Assembly: GCA_012839565.1 (NCBI GenBank)
Contig: DUMZ01000005.1
Span: 171,444 to 235,443 of the forward strand
Length of the DNA: 64,000 nt
Reading direction: 5' to 3'
From: Anaerolineaceae bacterium
GTDB lineage: Bacteria; Chloroflexota; Anaerolineae; Anaerolineales; Anaerolineaceae
Every line of letters begins with the position of its first letter. Within the stretch, counting starts at the first letter, position 1. This document shows positions 62,576 to 64,000 of this stretch, one piece after another. Below the pieces are notes generated by a model. The model saw only the letters and a list, made by a program, of their open reading frames with translations. It did no database searches and was not told the origin of the DNA. The translations under genes and the position numbers were made by a program.

Positions 62576-63970
62576 TTAGCGCCCTTTTAAGCCCAAAACC
62601 GAGCCGACAGTACGCAAAAGAATTGTAATGTCCATCCAAATTGTGGCATGAGAAATATAGTAAAGGTCATACTCAAGTTTAAGCGATGTCTCTTCAACGG
62701 TTTCGGCATAGCCTTGATGTATCTGCGCCCAGCCCGTGATGCCCGGTTTGACCAACATTCGCGTCCGGTAGAAAGGCACTTCGCTCTGGAAAACCTGTAC
62801 CAGCTCACTGCGTTCAGGTCGTGGCCCCACAAAGCTCATCTCGCCTTTCAGAACATTAATCACCTGGGGCAACTCATCTAAGTGTGTCTTGCGCAGCAAT
62901 TTACCAAACTTGGTAATGCGCGGATCTTTTTCTGCAGTTACCAGGGCAGCATCATCATCCGAATTATGCTTGCGCATCGTTGGGAATTTATAGATTGTAT
63001 ACGGTTTTCCACCCCGGCCAAGGCGTTCTTGCTTAAAGATAATGGGTATATTTCCTTCAATTAAAAGGCCAAGCGCAATAACCGGAAAAACAACAGCTAA
63101 GCCAATAAGACCAAGCCCAGCTAAAAACAAGTCCAGCAAACGTTTAAAAATACGATAAAAGCCACTGTTGGGTTTTCGGTCCAAAAACGACCTTATTACC
63201 CAATCCGGTTGCAGCAAATCGATGGGAACCCGGCCCGTAATACCCTCATAAGCATCTTGCATGGTGGTTAGTTGAAGTCCGGCTTCTTGTGCGTCCAGAA
63301 TGGTATGAAGCATGCCTGGATTCAATTCATGAGTAATAGCTAAGATAAAATCACTTACGCCCAGTCTTTCGGTAATGGATTCCATTGTCTTATGATCGCC
63401 CAAAACCGGAATACCTTCTATGCGGGTATTCAGTTTGAGTGGGTCATCATCAATTAAGCCAATTAGATTGAAAGGTTTTGGATCTGTCTTATTTATTTCA
63501 CGAATAAGTTCTGTGCCTGCTTTACCCGCGCCGATAATCAGGACCCGGTTTTGTTGACTTGCCGCCTTGAACATACGGATAAAAATCAAACGCCAAACAA
63601 GGGTCAACATTGCAGTAATAATAATAAAAATTGCCACACCCACTCTTGGTAAAGACATCGGTGGCACCAGAAAATAAACTATTAAATAAATCGCTACAGC
63701 AATTGCCAGCGCGATAATAACACCTTTCAAAGTGGATTTAAATTTGCCGGCTTTGCCCAAATCATAGGTATCAACTAGCAGGACAATCCAAATAATGGGC
63801 AGAAAGTAAAACCAGGTATCTACACGATCTCGAAAGAAAGCGGCTGAGAAATCGAGCGAGTCTATTTGCGCCCAAATAAACAAAGACAAAAACAGAGCAA
63901 TTGTTGCGGCTAAAAAATCACCAAAAATTTTAGGAGTCTTAATATGGAAGCCCGACAACATAACGATCAT
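62576..63970 (-). CDS. Undecaprenyl-phosphate sugar phosphotransferase (WcaJ/WbaP-like)
   Basis: Starts a surface polysaccharide by moving sugar-1-phosphate to undecaprenyl phosphate. 464 residues: four N-terminal helices (about 15-125), a Rossmann-like CoA-binding-type domain (about 140-250; VLIIGAGKAGTELIREI), then a membrane helix and the bacterial sugar transferase domain from about 270 (KRLLDLFLAG, FKQERLGRGGKPYTIYKF, RKTHLDELPQVINVLKGEMS, FVGPRPERSEL). The sugar is not readable. An in-frame TAG lies upstream within the window, so the gene is complete; there is no SD. It heads the FemAB genes. Confidence 0.93.
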   Translation of the reverse strand: MIVMLSGFHIKTPKIFGDFLAATIALFLSLFIWAQIDSLDFSAAFFRDRVDTWFYFLPIIWIVLLVDTYDLGKAGKFKSTLKGVIIALAIAVAIYLIVYFLVPPMSLPRVGVAIFIIITAMLTLVWRLIFIRMFKAASQQNRVLIIGAGKAGTELIREINKTDPKPFNLIGLIDDDPLKLNTRIEGIPVLGDHKTMESITERLGVSDFILAITHELNPGMLHTILDAQEAGLQLTTMQDAYEGITGRVPIDLLQPDWVIRSFLDRKPNSGFYRIFKRLLDLFLAGLGLIGLAVVFPVIALGLLIEGNIPIIFKQERLGRGGKPYTIYKFPTMRKHNSDDDAALVTAEKDPRITKFGKLLRKTHLDELPQVINVLKGEMSFVGPRPERSELVQVFQSEVPFYRTRMLVKPGITGWAQIHQGYAETVEETSLKLEYDLYYISHATIWMDITILLRTVGSVLGLKGR

Positions 63971-64000
63971 TTCGAACGGTTCAGGCTAAAAAACTCTGAA

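Overview
The window reads as a chromosomal segment of an anaerobic, fermentative bacterium, most likely a member of the Chloroflexota close to Anaerolineae. This is inferred from gene content, not from a database search. The pointers are a bacterial mevalonate-type decarboxylase, lipoproteins with NBR1-like Ig domains, a short EF-Ts, a MurE that lacks the meso-DAP signature DNPR, tandem FemAB ligases, HrcA/CIRCE control of chaperones, and many T/P-rich surface proteins. Gene density is high and most genes are ordinary housekeeping genes.

Layout. 1-3.3 kb: a DUF2779 nuclease-like gene cut by the window edge, and a GT39-like membrane glycosyltransferase with a discoidin-like C-terminus. 3.3-6 kb: rpsB-tsf and pyrH, with a leader and terminators. 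6-15.4 kb: serine hydrolase, nitroreductase, CBS-less IMP dehydrogenase, yitT-cutC, a membrane protein with murE, and an SDR gene with a small membrane protein. 15.5-24.3 kb: a large PP2C-like/beta-propeller membrane protein divergent from hrcA-grpE-dnaK-dnaJ-prmA. 24.3-32.9 kb: bcd-etfB-etfA and thl-crt-hbd, which together give the acetyl-CoA to butyryl-CoA route, separated by a secreted 14-repeat propeller gene. 33-42.8 kb: pheS-pheT, tpiA, two NBR1-Ig lipoproteins, pgk and gap. 43-46.9 kb: an AT-richer operon (ABC ATPase, YtrA-type GntR regulator, two permeases, lipoprotein) behind a strong promoter and a perfect 12-6-12 palindrome. 47-51.6 kb: yvcK, a lone Mrr-type endonuclease, a mevalonate-pathway decarboxylase and a lipoprotein. 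51.8-64 kb: YgiQ-family radical SAM protein with a basic repeat tail, a GH8-like membrane protein, tRNA-Glu(CUC), a PlsC-like acyltransferase, recJ, psuG, and a surface-glycan/cell-wall cluster (sugar phosphotransferase, two FemAB ligases, T/P-rich membrane protein).

How it fits together. Glycolytic genes (tpiA, pgk, gap) feed acetyl-CoA to the thl-crt-hbd-bcd-etf module, which re-oxidises NADH. MurE, FemAB, YvcK and the sugar transferase build the envelope. Regulation is readable in several places: CIRCE before hrcA, a palindromic operator before the ABC operon, a candidate rpsB leader, and hairpin terminators at most operon ends.

Two promoter patterns recur across unrelated genes. Promoters of genes with a 5' leader often carry an extended -10 (TGN next to TANNNT). 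Eight other genes have a -10 hexamer exactly six bases before the ATG, which is the geometry expected of leaderless transcripts. Both come from reading by eye and were not computed genome-wide.
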